From positions 1 through 64,000 of the forward strand of contig QLIY01000230.1 of NCBI GenBank assembly GCA_003260075.1: a stretch of 64,000 bases of DNA. Direction: 5' to 3'. The notes beneath the pieces were generated by a model, which worked only from the letters and a program-made list of their open reading frames with translations, was not told the DNA's origin and searched no databases. The position numbers and the translations under genes were made by a program. This document shows positions 23,841-34,000 of this stretch, one piece after another. Source of the DNA: Phallusia mammillata. Taxonomy: Eukaryota > Chordata > Ascidiacea > Phlebobranchia > Ascidiidae. Each line of letters opens with the position of its first letter. Position 1 is the first letter of the stretch.

Positions 23841-24529
23841 CAGGGCTACTCAAACTTTCTTGCTCTGCGACCCCATTTTAAAACAGAAATGTCTACGCGA
23901 CCCCTTGATGGGTATAGCCCAGGGGTGCACAACCTTTTTGCTACGACGGCCGCATCACATCAGATCTTTATTTCACCAGCGGCCGCTTATTGCCTGCTTG
24001 CTTGTGTTTCAAAATTCCTGATGTAAAGAAATACGTATATATTATTTATAAAGACACTATGTAATGACGCCTAAAAAGCCTAAATAAATTTCTAACTTGA
24101 TACATAAATTGACAGCCTTTGCTTTTATGACGTCATAATCTATATTGTGACGCTTGTGGTATCTGGTTTTTCGCATTGTTTGCACACAATGGGCATAAAA
24201 AGTTTGGCACATATGACTACTAGGCTGGTAATACTCTTTTAAGTTCCACAAAATGTGTTTAGAGCAGTTTGAAAATCAAAATTTTTGGCAAAAGAGTTTT
24301 TAGTTACGTCACGGCCGACAGTACATATATATTCTAATAAACATGTTCACGGCCGCACAAACTCGTCTCTGTACGGTATAGCCTCTACACGGGAATGATG
24401 TGCAAACAATAAATCTACGCACGTATACCATTTATTGTGACTGAAATGATAACGCAAAATGTTTCGCGACCCCAAAATTTTATTCCGCGACCCCAATTGG
24501 GCTCGCGACCCACAGTTTGAGAAGCCCTG
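23841..24529. mobile_element. hAT-type element with a nested insertion
   Basis: 689 bp, ends CAGGGCTACTCAAAC / GTTTGAGAAGCCCTG, perfect 8-bp duplication ATCTAGAG (23,833-23,840 and 24,530-24,537). Internal GCGACCCC repeats on both sides. It lies in the 3' flank of gene X copy 3; copies 1 and 2 have the empty site. Confidence 0.9.
23920..24375. mobile_element. Nested hAT-like insertion
   Basis: 456 bp inside 23,841-24,529. Left end CAGGGGTGCACAACC; the right end (CTCTGTACG) is degenerate, but the 8-bp duplication GTATAGCC is perfect (23,912-23,919 and 24,376-24,383). Confidence 0.7.
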
Positions 24530-24627
24530 ATCTAGAGCAGGGGTGGGGAACCTTTTTGTTCATAAAGGCCACTCAACGTTTTATCGACACTTGTGTAGGC
24601 CGCATAGACTATTTCCTAGGCCTAGGA

Positions 24628-25471
24628 CAGTGGTGTTCAAACTCTTTGATTTGCGGAATGGTCGTTGTGTAATTTTCTCTCGCAAAGTCGTGGGAATTAC
24701 GCTCCAAGCTGAATAAAGGTAAATAAACTTCCCACTACATTTCCACCTTCACTACAACATTCAGGATTTATTTCACGAGTAGATGCGCTTGTTTACGCAT
24801 ATCAATGATCTAAGGCAGTGGTCTTCAACCTGTGGGTCGCGACCCCAAGTGGGGTCGCCTACACTTTTTCTGGGGTCGCTATTAATTCAGTCTATCGGCT
24901 TTTAAGTTCTTTACCAAAAAAATGGCATGTTTTGTCCTAGTTCGCAACCTTTGCTCATGTTTTGCACTACATCTTAGTACCCGTGTCACAATCTAATCAT
25001 TGTGATGCAATAGTCTCCATAAAAAAAACGTTATCCAACCCATTGTTACGCGATAAAGACTCATGAATGGCTTGTTGAGTCCAAAATAATACAGCGGGTA
25101 TAGGGAAAAATACATAAATTAACTGATTTCTGCAAACTGGTAAGGTCAAATTTAATAAAACTTTTGGGTTCTAACATTTGAGCGTAACAATGCACACTGA
25201 ATGCTAATATTTGAAGTCTACTTGAAAATTAAGCGGGCATATTTACATTAAAAATAGTTTCAGTTTCGGCATTAACCCCCCATCGGAAAAAATGGGGTCG
25301 CGTGTAAATGCTGTTTCAATTTTCTTTTAAATTGGGGTCGCTTTCAAAAAAGGTTGAAGACCACTGATCTAAGGGCAGCTTGTGACATCACAGACAAGGC
25401 TTAGAACGCAAGTAAGTGTAGACTGTAGAGCCAGGAGCTCTTGGTAGTCCCACAGAAAGTGAACACCGCTG
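24628..25471. mobile_element. Second-level nested hAT-type element
   Basis: Ends CAGTGGTGTTCAAAC / GTGAACACCGCTG, flanked by GCCTAGGA (24,620-24,627) and CCCTAGAA (25,472-25,479), 6 of 8 matching, inside 24,538-25,658. Confidence 0.65.
24816..25366. mobile_element. Innermost nested hAT-type element
   Basis: 551 bp, ends CAGTGGTCTTCAACC / GGTTGAAGACCACTG, perfect 8-bp duplication ATCTAAGG (24,808-24,815 and 25,367-25,374). GGGGTCGC repeats near both ends. No transposase. Confidence 0.9.
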
Positions 25472-25666
25472 CCCTAGAACTTATCAAATAGTAATGGGAG
25501 ATAAGACAAAATCCACAAAAAATACAATTTCGTATATTTTTCTTCGGCGGGTGCAGCATGCAGTATCAAGATCCTAAAATGTATTTTTGCGTTGAAGGCC
25601 GCACCGCATGCCCTAAAAGGCCGCATGTGGCCTTTAGGCCGCAGGTTCCCCACCCCTGATCTAGCT

Positions 25667-26697
25667 AGAGCATATTATTACATATTGATTATTTTTCGTG
25701 TGTTTTTATGCATGTGTTTGATTATGGAAAAAACAAATGATTATATTTTGTAAAAATGTAAGCATGTGCGAGCTTATTATCATAATGAAACATATGTAAA
25801 TAACAGGCACATGTGTTTATCCATATATGGTTGCATTTATACGAGCCATGACATAACACATACAATATTTTGCCAGAAACAATCTGTTCCAGCACACTCA
25901 ACTCTTAGTTTGTAGAAATACTTCGTGCATCTCACGACAGTTCTCTAGTTTTACTGGGATTTGACTTATAATTGTCGAAAATAAGACAAAATAAACTTAA
26001 GTCAAAAACAAGGACATTTTTTAGAAATAACGACAATCAATTTTTCTAAGACTTTGCCCTTTACAATAAAGACAAATCTTAGAAATAAGAACGGTATGAC
26101 AACCCTGGTAATAATATTAATATTTTTTTTTGACGTTTATATAGCATTTACCATCATATTATTTGACACCGTGTTTTCCAATCTTTTTTCCTGAATTAAA
26201 TAAGTTAGTATAGCCAGGTGGTGACCGAATTTACACGAATATTTGAAACAACAACACAATCAAATAAACAACGGGCTATTGTGTGATAGGTATCAAACTG
26301 ATTCAAATTTATCTCAAAAAGATCGTATAACAGAGTTTAACTACTTGCTTGAGGGCCAAATCATGGGTTTCGTTTTAGCCTATCCCAACGAAGATTCTGT
26401 AAAGTAAGTATTAATCTCAACAAATCCTTGAATTGGCTTTAACAACGTGTAGAGTACATCAGTACATGTAAATTTTTGCTGAAATTTTATCACGCTTTAC
26501 ATTTTCTCTACATGTTATCGCAAACATCATCGCTCTATTGTACATTGATTTATTTTGTCTACCGGTTTTTAATATTGACTGTGCCGCCTCAACACGTATA
26601 AACACATCCGAACTCGACGAAAACATGTTTTGCTACACTTGGTACTGGACATTTGCATGCAAAGCTGTTCCATTGCTATTTAATTACGGTAAGACCC
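25667..26697. other. Spacer between gene X copy 3 and protease C
   Basis: No gene seen. Its first part continues the 3' flank of gene X after the nested transposons (compare 16,625-16,760); about 26,200-26,700 matches the upstream flanks of proteases A and B with more divergence. Confidence 0.55.
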
Positions 26698-26705
26698 TAT
26701 ATAAT
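26698..26705 (+). promoter_or_regulatory. TATA box of protease C
   Basis: TATATAAT followed by GGATGTGTGTAGC, conserved in position and sequence with proteases A and B although the surrounding flank has diverged more. Confidence 0.55.
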
Positions 26706-26926
26706 GGATGTGTGTAGCAAGAAACGTATACGAAATAAAGTTGGTTGGTTTTTACACGTCTTTTATTTGAACCAGTGTACTGCCTATGACATAGGCCCTA
26801 TGTGTACAACGTTCAATCAATTAAAATTAAACGTAGGATAATATTTTGCAGCTTTTGCAAAAACAAACAAATAATAAACCTCTACACTGTAGTAATAACT
26901 CGAATCTGCAAAAACTATCAGTAAAG

Positions 26927-28990
26927 ATGAAACAACAAGCATATAAACAAAGCATAATCTTGCTCAATGTGTTGGGCGTATTTTTACTTTGCGCTTATGT
27001 CGTGTCAGGTTTGTACATTATTTGTTGGTTGTTTATTCATTCATTTATTGTGAGATGAATAATTGAGTCTTTTTTAGGTACAAGCATGGGTGCTCCAGGG
27101 GCAAGAATTTTAGGTCAGTATTAAAATGATTACAAATTGTAAAAAAAATTCTCACGCAAAGTACGATTCTTGCTTTTTTAGGTGGATCAGCAACTGTCGA
27201 GGGGGATTGGCCGTTTATGGCTTACATATATGAGAAACCGACTGGGCATCCTATTGTCTTTATATGCGGAGGATCGCTCATCAGCAATCAATGGGTGCTA
27301 ACGGCCGCTCACTGCTTCGGAACGTAAGTCAAACCAGGTTTACTGTTTTATGTAGAGTTTAAGAGGCTTTACTGCGTATAAATAATTTTCCACTATACCT
27401 TTGAAAGCTCCATAAACAAGAACATCACATGTTATTTTCAAGGGTCGACCGAAACCTTTACGGAGTGAGATTGGGAGAATACTCTCAATCTATAACATCA
27501 CCGAACGAACAAAACTTCAATATAATAAGACTCGTACTACACGCGAGATTTGACCGCGTTAGCTTCTTATTTGACATAGCACTAGTTAAGGTTAGTAATG
27601 ACGATCTCGATTTGCTTTAAAACTGGGTACAAGTCAAAATTTTGTTGTTGTGCGTCAATGAAAAACTTTTTCGAAAACTTTTCAAAGCAAACTTTTGAAA
27701 CGTTTTCAAATTATTTGAGTTAATAAAATAGATCGATACATAACATACAAGGAGTGCAATATTTTCTAAATTTTGTTTGTTATTTTTTTACAAAATTAAC
27801 CGTTACATATTGCTATAAACGTAACTGCAAAGTTGTTGTTGGCAGTCAAAGAGTTCCTGTTTTCCATTTTAAATCGAATAAAGTTGATAACCTGCGTAAA
27901 ACAAACCAAACTTGCATATTATTGTAACAGTTGTCAAGGGCAGCTACACTCAACCAGTACGTTGGTCTAGCAAACTTGGTGGCACCTGGAGGATGCAACT
28001 CTCCTACACCAAATTTCCCAGCAGGCCAATGTTACACTTTGGGTTGGGGAAAAACTACTGGTAAGAACAGTCTACCCAAAAGAGTGGTTCTCAACCATTT
28101 TTAGTGTCGGAGCCGCACGTTTATTTTCTGTGTATAGGACTTGAAAGATGAAAATACTCTTTGTCAAGGGTTTAGGCTTTTTTAAAGTTTACAATGCTCT
28201 CAACAGAAAAGTGTTTGACATTTTAAAAACATAAATATGGATTCTAAATAGCTGTTTTATATTAAAACCTCAAACACATTTCTGCAGCAAAGCTTACTGA
28301 TTTTACACAATAAAACAAAGAGTTACTATTGTACGTAATTATTCTCAAGAATAGTTTGATTGTGCTGAATAATAAGAGTGTGCAAATATGTGGCATTTTA
28401 TAGTAAAACAGTAAATTTCCCAATATCTATTTTTGCGCCTTTTTGTAGCTTTTATGAGTAAAAAAATGATATTTTCGATAAAAAAGAAACTTATCTTTTG
28501 TAGCCTCGGGAAGTACATCTGATACCCATAGAAAGCTAGTAACCCATTTTATGTCGAAAAAAATTTGCCAAATTTTCACTGAGAGTAACGAGGCAAAGTA
28601 CAATCTTCGTACAGTGAGTGGTTGCCAAACACGGTTTTGTGGAGCTTATAATCTCGGTGAAGATTCTTGCGAGGTAAGCTATTTTGCTAATAGACGTATG
28701 TACGAACAAACGAATAAATTTATTAATAATAATGTTTATCCAGGGTGACAGTGGCGGTCCAATGGTCTGTCGACATTCAGACAACCAATACTACGTGCAC
28801 GGCATAGTTTCATACGGAACAACTGTTTGTGGTCAGGGCTTGCCTGCAGTCTACACAAAGGTGGGTTTATTACAAGAAATTCTTACATAATATTGAAGGG
28901 GTACTAAAAGTCTTTAAATGTTGTCTGTTGGTATTTGTCGCGCAGATTGCTGATTGCCGTGGATGGATCACCAGAAATATGAGAAACTGA
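26927..28990 (+). CDS. Secreted trypsin-like serine protease C (family S1)
   Basis: Coding exons 26,927-27,008, 27,078-27,113, 27,182-27,323, 27,443-27,590, 27,931-28,060, 28,504-28,673, 28,744-28,860 and 28,946-28,990; 289 residues (one codon fewer than A in exon 4). Signal peptide, short propeptide ending AR before ILGG, His in LTAAHC, Asp in DIALVK, Ser in GDSGGP and the S1-pocket Asp are intact, so a trypsin-specific secreted enzyme is predicted. Exons 1 to 6 are the most diverged of the three copies, yet exon 7 and its flanking introns match copy A almost base for base, which suggests gene conversion. Intron 5 holds a hAT-like left end (GTGGTTCTCAACC near 28,085) without a clear right end. 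Poly(A) signal 29,054-29,059. Its gene X partner is a pseudogene. Confidence 0.92.
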
Positions 28991-29431
28991 AATGAAGGAA
29001 TGAGCATTTAAACTTGTCATTTGTCAAATGTTTGTTGCGAACAATTTGTCGACAATAAAATGAGTTGTAACAAATTGACAATGTTAGTGTTTACTTGAAC
29101 GTTATCTCATGCCAGGGGTCGACAGCAGCGGTTCAAAACAAAAAATTGCGGTCCTCTATTTTTTCCCCTTTGATAGCTTTCAACTCTAATCATGTTGTTG
29201 GAACTCTCCAATGCAGCAAATTTTGATCGGGGTCCCGTTCTGTCAGTATTTGTTTGGAAAAGCAATCAACATCGCAAAAAAATGACAATTTTTTGCGGGT
29301 TAATTAGGCCTATCGTTACCTCCCCTAACCCTTTTTAACGCTTGAAATTTCAAAAAACTGGATTTAAGCGATAAAACAGTCTGTTACGATAATGCAATCT
29401 TTGTCAAATCTAGAAAAAAGTGTATTCTGAA

Positions 29432-29617
29432 CAGTGGTGGGATTCAATTTTTGTGTCTGTCGGTTCTATCACAAAAGTTATATTATTCAGCCGGGTCTCT
29501 TACAAAAAGTCCATTGACAGTAGGCCTAACCTGTAATGCTAACCGGTTCGCTGATCTCATAATATTTCGTAAGACGGTTCTATAGAACCGGTGCGAACCG
29601 GCTAAGTTCCACCACTG
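29432..29617. mobile_element. Small hAT-type MITE (same family as 13,326-13,498)
   Basis: 186 bp, ends CAGTGGTGGGATTC / GTTCCACCACTG, flanked by ATTCTGAA (29,424-29,431) and ACTCTGAA (29,618-29,625), 7 of 8 matching. The interior shares GGTTCTATAGAACCGGTGCG with the earlier copy. Confidence 0.85.
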
Positions 29618-29655
29618 ACTCTGAACCAGAACAGCCACAGGGGTAGGCCTACATG

Positions 29656-29821
29656 CAGTGCCGGATTAAGGGTCTGGTGGCCTGTAGGCACAATTTATAA
29701 GTGGCCCGAAAATCAGGATTGCCAAAAAAAAATAGAATTATCAGTGTTGCCAAATCATTCTACTGATTTAAAGTGGCCTGTAGGCACGTGCCTACTTTGC
29801 CTAATGGTTAATCCGGCACTG
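29656..29821. mobile_element. Small hAT-like MITE (CAGTGCCGGATTAA)
   Basis: 166 bp with inverted ends CAGTGCCGGATTAA / TTAATCCGGCACTG and paired GTGGCCTGTAGGCAC repeats. The right flank is replaced by a G10 tract, so the target duplication cannot be read. Confidence 0.75.
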
Positions 29822-30058
29822 GGGGGGGGGGTCATAGCCTACTGCATTAAAGGTTGAGGTAGGGTTAGGGTTAGGGTTAGGGTCTTAAGTTTGGAGTTTT
29901 AGGTTATGAGTTGGGGGGGGGGGCATGAGTAGCCTACGAATTCTAGGGGTAGCAAGGGTGGACTAAAATATGTAGCAATAACATAGCCTACTGCATTAAA
30001 GGTTGAGGTAGGGTTAGGGTTAGGGTCTTAAGTTTGGAGTTTTAGGTTATGAGTTGAT
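29822..30058. repeat. Duplicated stretch with short TTAGGG runs and two G10 tracts
   Basis: About 29,833-29,912 and 29,980-30,058 are near-identical. Each contains a TTAGGG run: 29,860-29,882 (about four units) and 30,009-30,025 (about three units). G tracts lie at 29,821-29,831 and 29,913-29,923. The difference in repeat number looks allelic, and the runs are far too short to be a telomere. Confidence 0.65.
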
Positions 30059-30250
30059 GTTAGGACTATCGTAACACTTTTCCAGCAGTATTTGCATGTT
30101 TTAACGTTAATTGCTTATTTACGATTCGTCTAATATAGAAACAGGACAGTATGTAGTATTTTCGAGTTAAGTCGCACCTATTATGAGTATAATTGCACCA
30201 AAGAGAGTTACCTTCAGGTTTTATAAACTCCATGAAGTGTTCTTTGAGTT

Positions 30251-30361
30251 TTTTTTTTTTCACGGGGTTCGAACCCAGGACGCTCACGGGGACGAATCCC
30301 GATCACGGTTTTTATGTCTGCATATGGGTCAGGCGCTCCAGACCATTCGGCCAAGTTAAAA
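30251..30361 (-). mobile_element. tRNA-derived SINE
   Basis: Read on the minus strand, it has a pol III A box (TGGCCGAATGG near 30,344-30,354) and a B box (GGGTTCGAACC, within 30,265-30,275), followed by an A-rich tail (twelve T on the + strand, 30,249-30,260). A 12-bp perfect direct repeat GTTCTTTGAGTT flanks it (30,239-30,250 and 30,362-30,373), the mark of LINE-mediated insertion. It does not fold as a plausible complete tRNA, so it is not called a tRNA gene. Confidence 0.75.
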
Positions 30362-30453
30362 GTTCTTTGAGTTAATCTTCGATAAAATTTTAGATCGACA
30401 CCCCTGATCTTGGTGATCGTTAAGTTTGTTTTAAATTTCTGTTAGGTGGAGCT

Positions 30454-30576
30454 ATGGCTCTGTTTATATTGACATTGACACTCGCGGTCCCTCTTGTTTT
30501 TGCGAGAAAAGAGCAAAGGGCCAAGGAGCATTGTTCTTTTTTGACTCCAGATGCGAAATGTAATGCGTCTTTCTAA
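30454..30576 (+). CDS. Possible small secreted peptide (40 residues)
   Basis: An ATG lies ten bases after a good acceptor (CTGTTAG) and opens a 40-codon frame: a hydrophobic leader MALFILTLTLAVPLVFA, then a hydrophilic tail with basic pairs (RK) and two Cys (EHCSFLTPDAKCNASF). This resembles a signal peptide plus a short processed peptide. The related sequence near 22,181 begins with the same first nine residues (MALFILTLA) and then diverges into repeat sequence. No poly(A) signal or upstream exon is established. It could be chance. Confidence 0.25.
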   Translation: MALFILTLTLAVPLVFARKEQRAKEHCSFLTPDAKCNASF

Positions 30577-31023
30577 CTGCTATTATATTGTTAACTAAAG
30601 AATGCGAAATTTACTCAAAGTGTTATTGTATTAGGTTACGAAAACAGTCAGTTGTATAATGTTGATGTATTGTGGATAGTATTTTATTTTCAAATTTGCC
30701 CTACGCCGTGTAGTGTGTTATTTTAACAAACTACTTAAATATGTTGTGTCTGTGTAGACTAATTTACACAAAAATGTAAGTGATGTTTAATATTTTGTGT
30801 GTAACAGTATTGCTTGGGACAGCTCAATTATACTAATATCAAAAGCATTATAGTTGGAAACCTTAATAATATTATAAGCATGTCATTTGGTGTCATCTCA
30901 AATATATTTTTATTTCTGTAGAAAAAATTGCACTATTTTTAACAAAGATCAAGTAAAATTAACTGATAAGTACCTTTCACATGGATTTGTCGAAAAATAA
31001 ATTTTGTCACTTTCAATCAAGAA
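30577..31023. other. Upstream of the phosphatase gene
   Basis: AT-rich, no coding signal seen. Probably holds the phosphatase promoter; no clear TATA box at a fitting distance. Confidence 0.4.
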
Positions 31024-34000
31024 ATGGCAACGTCAAGTGATCAGTGGGTAGAGAAATACAAGGATTTTCTGCAAAGTTACTGCACCAGTCATCCGTCTCC
31101 AGTTGCTAATGATGATCCCTTGCCATTTCGACTTCTGTTTCGTGCATTTACTGCAAGTGATTTAGAAGGGGAAAGCTTAGACCTGTGTTTGCAATATTTA
31201 AAAACTGTGTAAGTAATGCATTTTTACTAACAAAAGCGGTACAAGATTTTACCCTATTTCTGCACAATTCTTGCCCGTTTTTCACTTGTGACGGTGCTAG
31301 ATATACATGTTAAATGATGCTGTACTAAAATGTATTTTAATGTTTAAAAAAATCATGCTGTTTTACAAACCACTTTTACAAATATATATGGTTGTAAAAC
31401 CCAAGACTTCATACAGCGGTCATGATAATTTTCAGTTGGCCACTAACATTTTTTCACATAGGGTAAATATATTTTTACATAGTGATCATTTGTAAACATG
31501 TACAGATTAACTTTATGGTGATTCTTAATTGAAATGCCTTTGTTTCCATGATTGATCTGCAAGGTTTTATTGTGTAAATCATGTAGGCATTAAAATAAGT
31601 AAGGCAATTGATCAAGTCAGGAATGCAAGCAATGACCCGGAGATAGACCTTTTGTTGATGTTGGTTGTTTGACGTTGCCTAGAAAAGTAAATGGTTAACC
31701 TTTAACCGTTCAGTCTTCGTTTACTATGCCTTATGCTTTGTTGACCCAGCAGACTTTGTGTATCTTTGATTAATGTCCTCTTTTGATCTGAGTAGGTCCG
31801 GCCTGAATATCTCCTAGATAAGTGGCTTTGATAATATTGTTGTATGCCAACAGTCTGTGTTGTGTACTTACTGGATAAGTTATGCACAGAATCTGGCATA
31901 GCTTATAAATAACAACCCTCTAGACAGGTTTGCAAAAATATTTGAACAAACAATTAATTTACATCAGTATAGTTATATATACCATTTATATCATTGATAA
32001 TATATATTTGTTAAATGTCATCCATGTACTTCTTAGATCATGTCCAGACCTTCTCAATCTTGCTATCGCCCAACACACTACAAGTAGGGTGCTAGCCAGT
32101 GACCTCGCATTTTGTATCAAAGAACAACAAGATAGCGAGGCTGATGAAAACCGTAAGTTTGCTTTGTTAAAGTGCCTAGCGCTAATCTCATTGCATGTAA
32201 AGAAATGCCTGAAAGTTTAATAAAACTGTATGCTCGGGCAATACATAAGCGACCAGGCGTAATGTATCAACAAACAGATGGCTCTTTCAGCAGTTTTCAA
32301 TATAATAATGTTTTGACATCCTATACTAGACACCCTTTTCAGGCTAATGGCACAAATTAAAACACAAAGATGTTATAAAGGAACAAAGGCAATACAGTTC
32401 ACAGGTATAAGCTGTATATATATACTTATAAATGGTAATTATCTTGCCTTTTTTCTTGAAATGGCCCAAAACTACTATTCAACATTAACACCAATAAACC
32501 CACTTGAGTACTTCATTTTGTACTTGGCACTCAATAACCTACCCTATACTTTGGCTGTTGATACTACAGATTATGATGGTTCCGGAGTGGCACATCACGT
32601 TTTAGCGACCTTGCACAATGTGTGTCTCGAGTGGAATACACAGTTACCAGAGCATTTACAATGTTTCACCCCTCCACCTCAATTTTCCGATTGTGGAATC
32701 CGAAACACAAGAAGGAAAATGGAAGATAGACACAACGTCTTCAACAACCTTAACATATTAACTGGGCTTACAGTAAGAACGTCATACCATTTTTCATGAT
32801 GCTTGTATCGTTAAGTTTGTAGCATATTTTTCCGAAACATAAAATGAGAATTCTTCACACTAAATGTAGGCTTTTGATTGGAATCTAATTGCCAATAGTG
32901 ATGAAAAGCAAAATATTTTTTAACAAATATTTTAGCAATTGCATGTTGCTTTTAATGACAAAATTGGACGTTCATTGAAAATAATATGAGAGAAAATCCC
33001 AGCATTTTTGTATTTCTTTGTTGCAGAGCCTTCCTACTATTCAGTTCTATGCAGTATTTGATGGACATGGTGGTCTGGATGCTGCAGTATATGCAGCTAA
33101 ACAACTTCACCTCAACCTTATAAAACTAGAAAACTTCCAGGAAAACCTCACTGAGTCCTTAAAATCAAGCATTAGGAAAACCGACGATGACTTCTGTTCC
33201 AAAGCAAAAAACGAGGTTTTTAGATTTTGTTGTTATACATTTTTGTTCTTTATGTGATTTAGATACAGTAATTCATTTGTGCACAAATACTTCGTTTATC
33301 TTATTGTTATGAAATGTATATAGCATTCTAGCTAAATGCCAAAACAAAAAAGTTTAGATATATATATATTTAAGCATACATCTTTGTGTTGACATGTAAG
33401 TTAAAACAGAAATATAAAATTGTGTTTGCAGTAGCAACAAAATTTTCAGCTCTTCCGGCAGTTTTTTATTATAGTTTATGTGTTTGCAGTAGGTTGAAAA
33501 AAGTTTTGTTAAAAGATCGCTCCATTTTGTACTATTTTAATTTCCTAAAAAAATATTTTTGCTGTATCTGTAACATTTAAACAACATTGCCAAAGCTATG
33601 CAGCAAATTAACTATTGCATGATTTTGCAAACAACTGTTGCAAAATTATTTTTCGATTTGTTTTTGGACATTTGAATCATACGATAGTTTTATTGCTGGT
33701 TCAACAGGCAACAGCATTTTACCTGACACATTAATATTTTACATAGCTTACTTTCAGCCGTTTTAGGTTTAACGTACAGCAGTAAATTGCAGTAAAACAA
33801 AGGTGCACTGCTCGCAGATGAATAATTCACAGCTTTTAAATGTTTTACTCTGGCTGTTAATTGATTTTTGTTTTGCTCTTTACAGAGGTTACGCAGTGGA
33901 ACGACAGCAATTGTTGCAGCGATATATGAACAAGTTCTCCACTTGGCTTGGGTGGGAGACAGCCAGGCTGTCCTGGTCCGAAATGGAATTCCTATGGATG

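Larger units (their letters stand above)
24538..25658. mobile_element. hAT-type element, outer layer of a three-level nest
   Basis: 1,121 bp, ends CAGGGGTGGGGAACC / GGTTCCCCACCCCTG, flanked by ATCTAGAG (24,530-24,537) and ATCTAGCT (25,659-25,666), 6 of 8 matching. It abuts the previous element directly. Subterminal GGCCGCA-type repeats. Contains the elements 24,628-25,471 and 24,816-25,366. Confidence 0.82.
29108..30405. repeat. Composite repeat block after protease C
   Basis: Begins CAGGGGTCGACAGCAG and ends ATCGACACCCCTG, like an old hAT-type element; related ends occur after protease B (about 20,316 and 22,140). It has been invaded by two small MITEs, a SINE and two G tracts. No 8-bp duplication could be matched, and no gene lies within. 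Confidence 0.5.

Noticed and set aside
30251..30361. Functional tRNA gene
   Set aside because: A and B boxes are present but the anticodon and acceptor stems do not pair, and a tail plus target duplication show retroposition.
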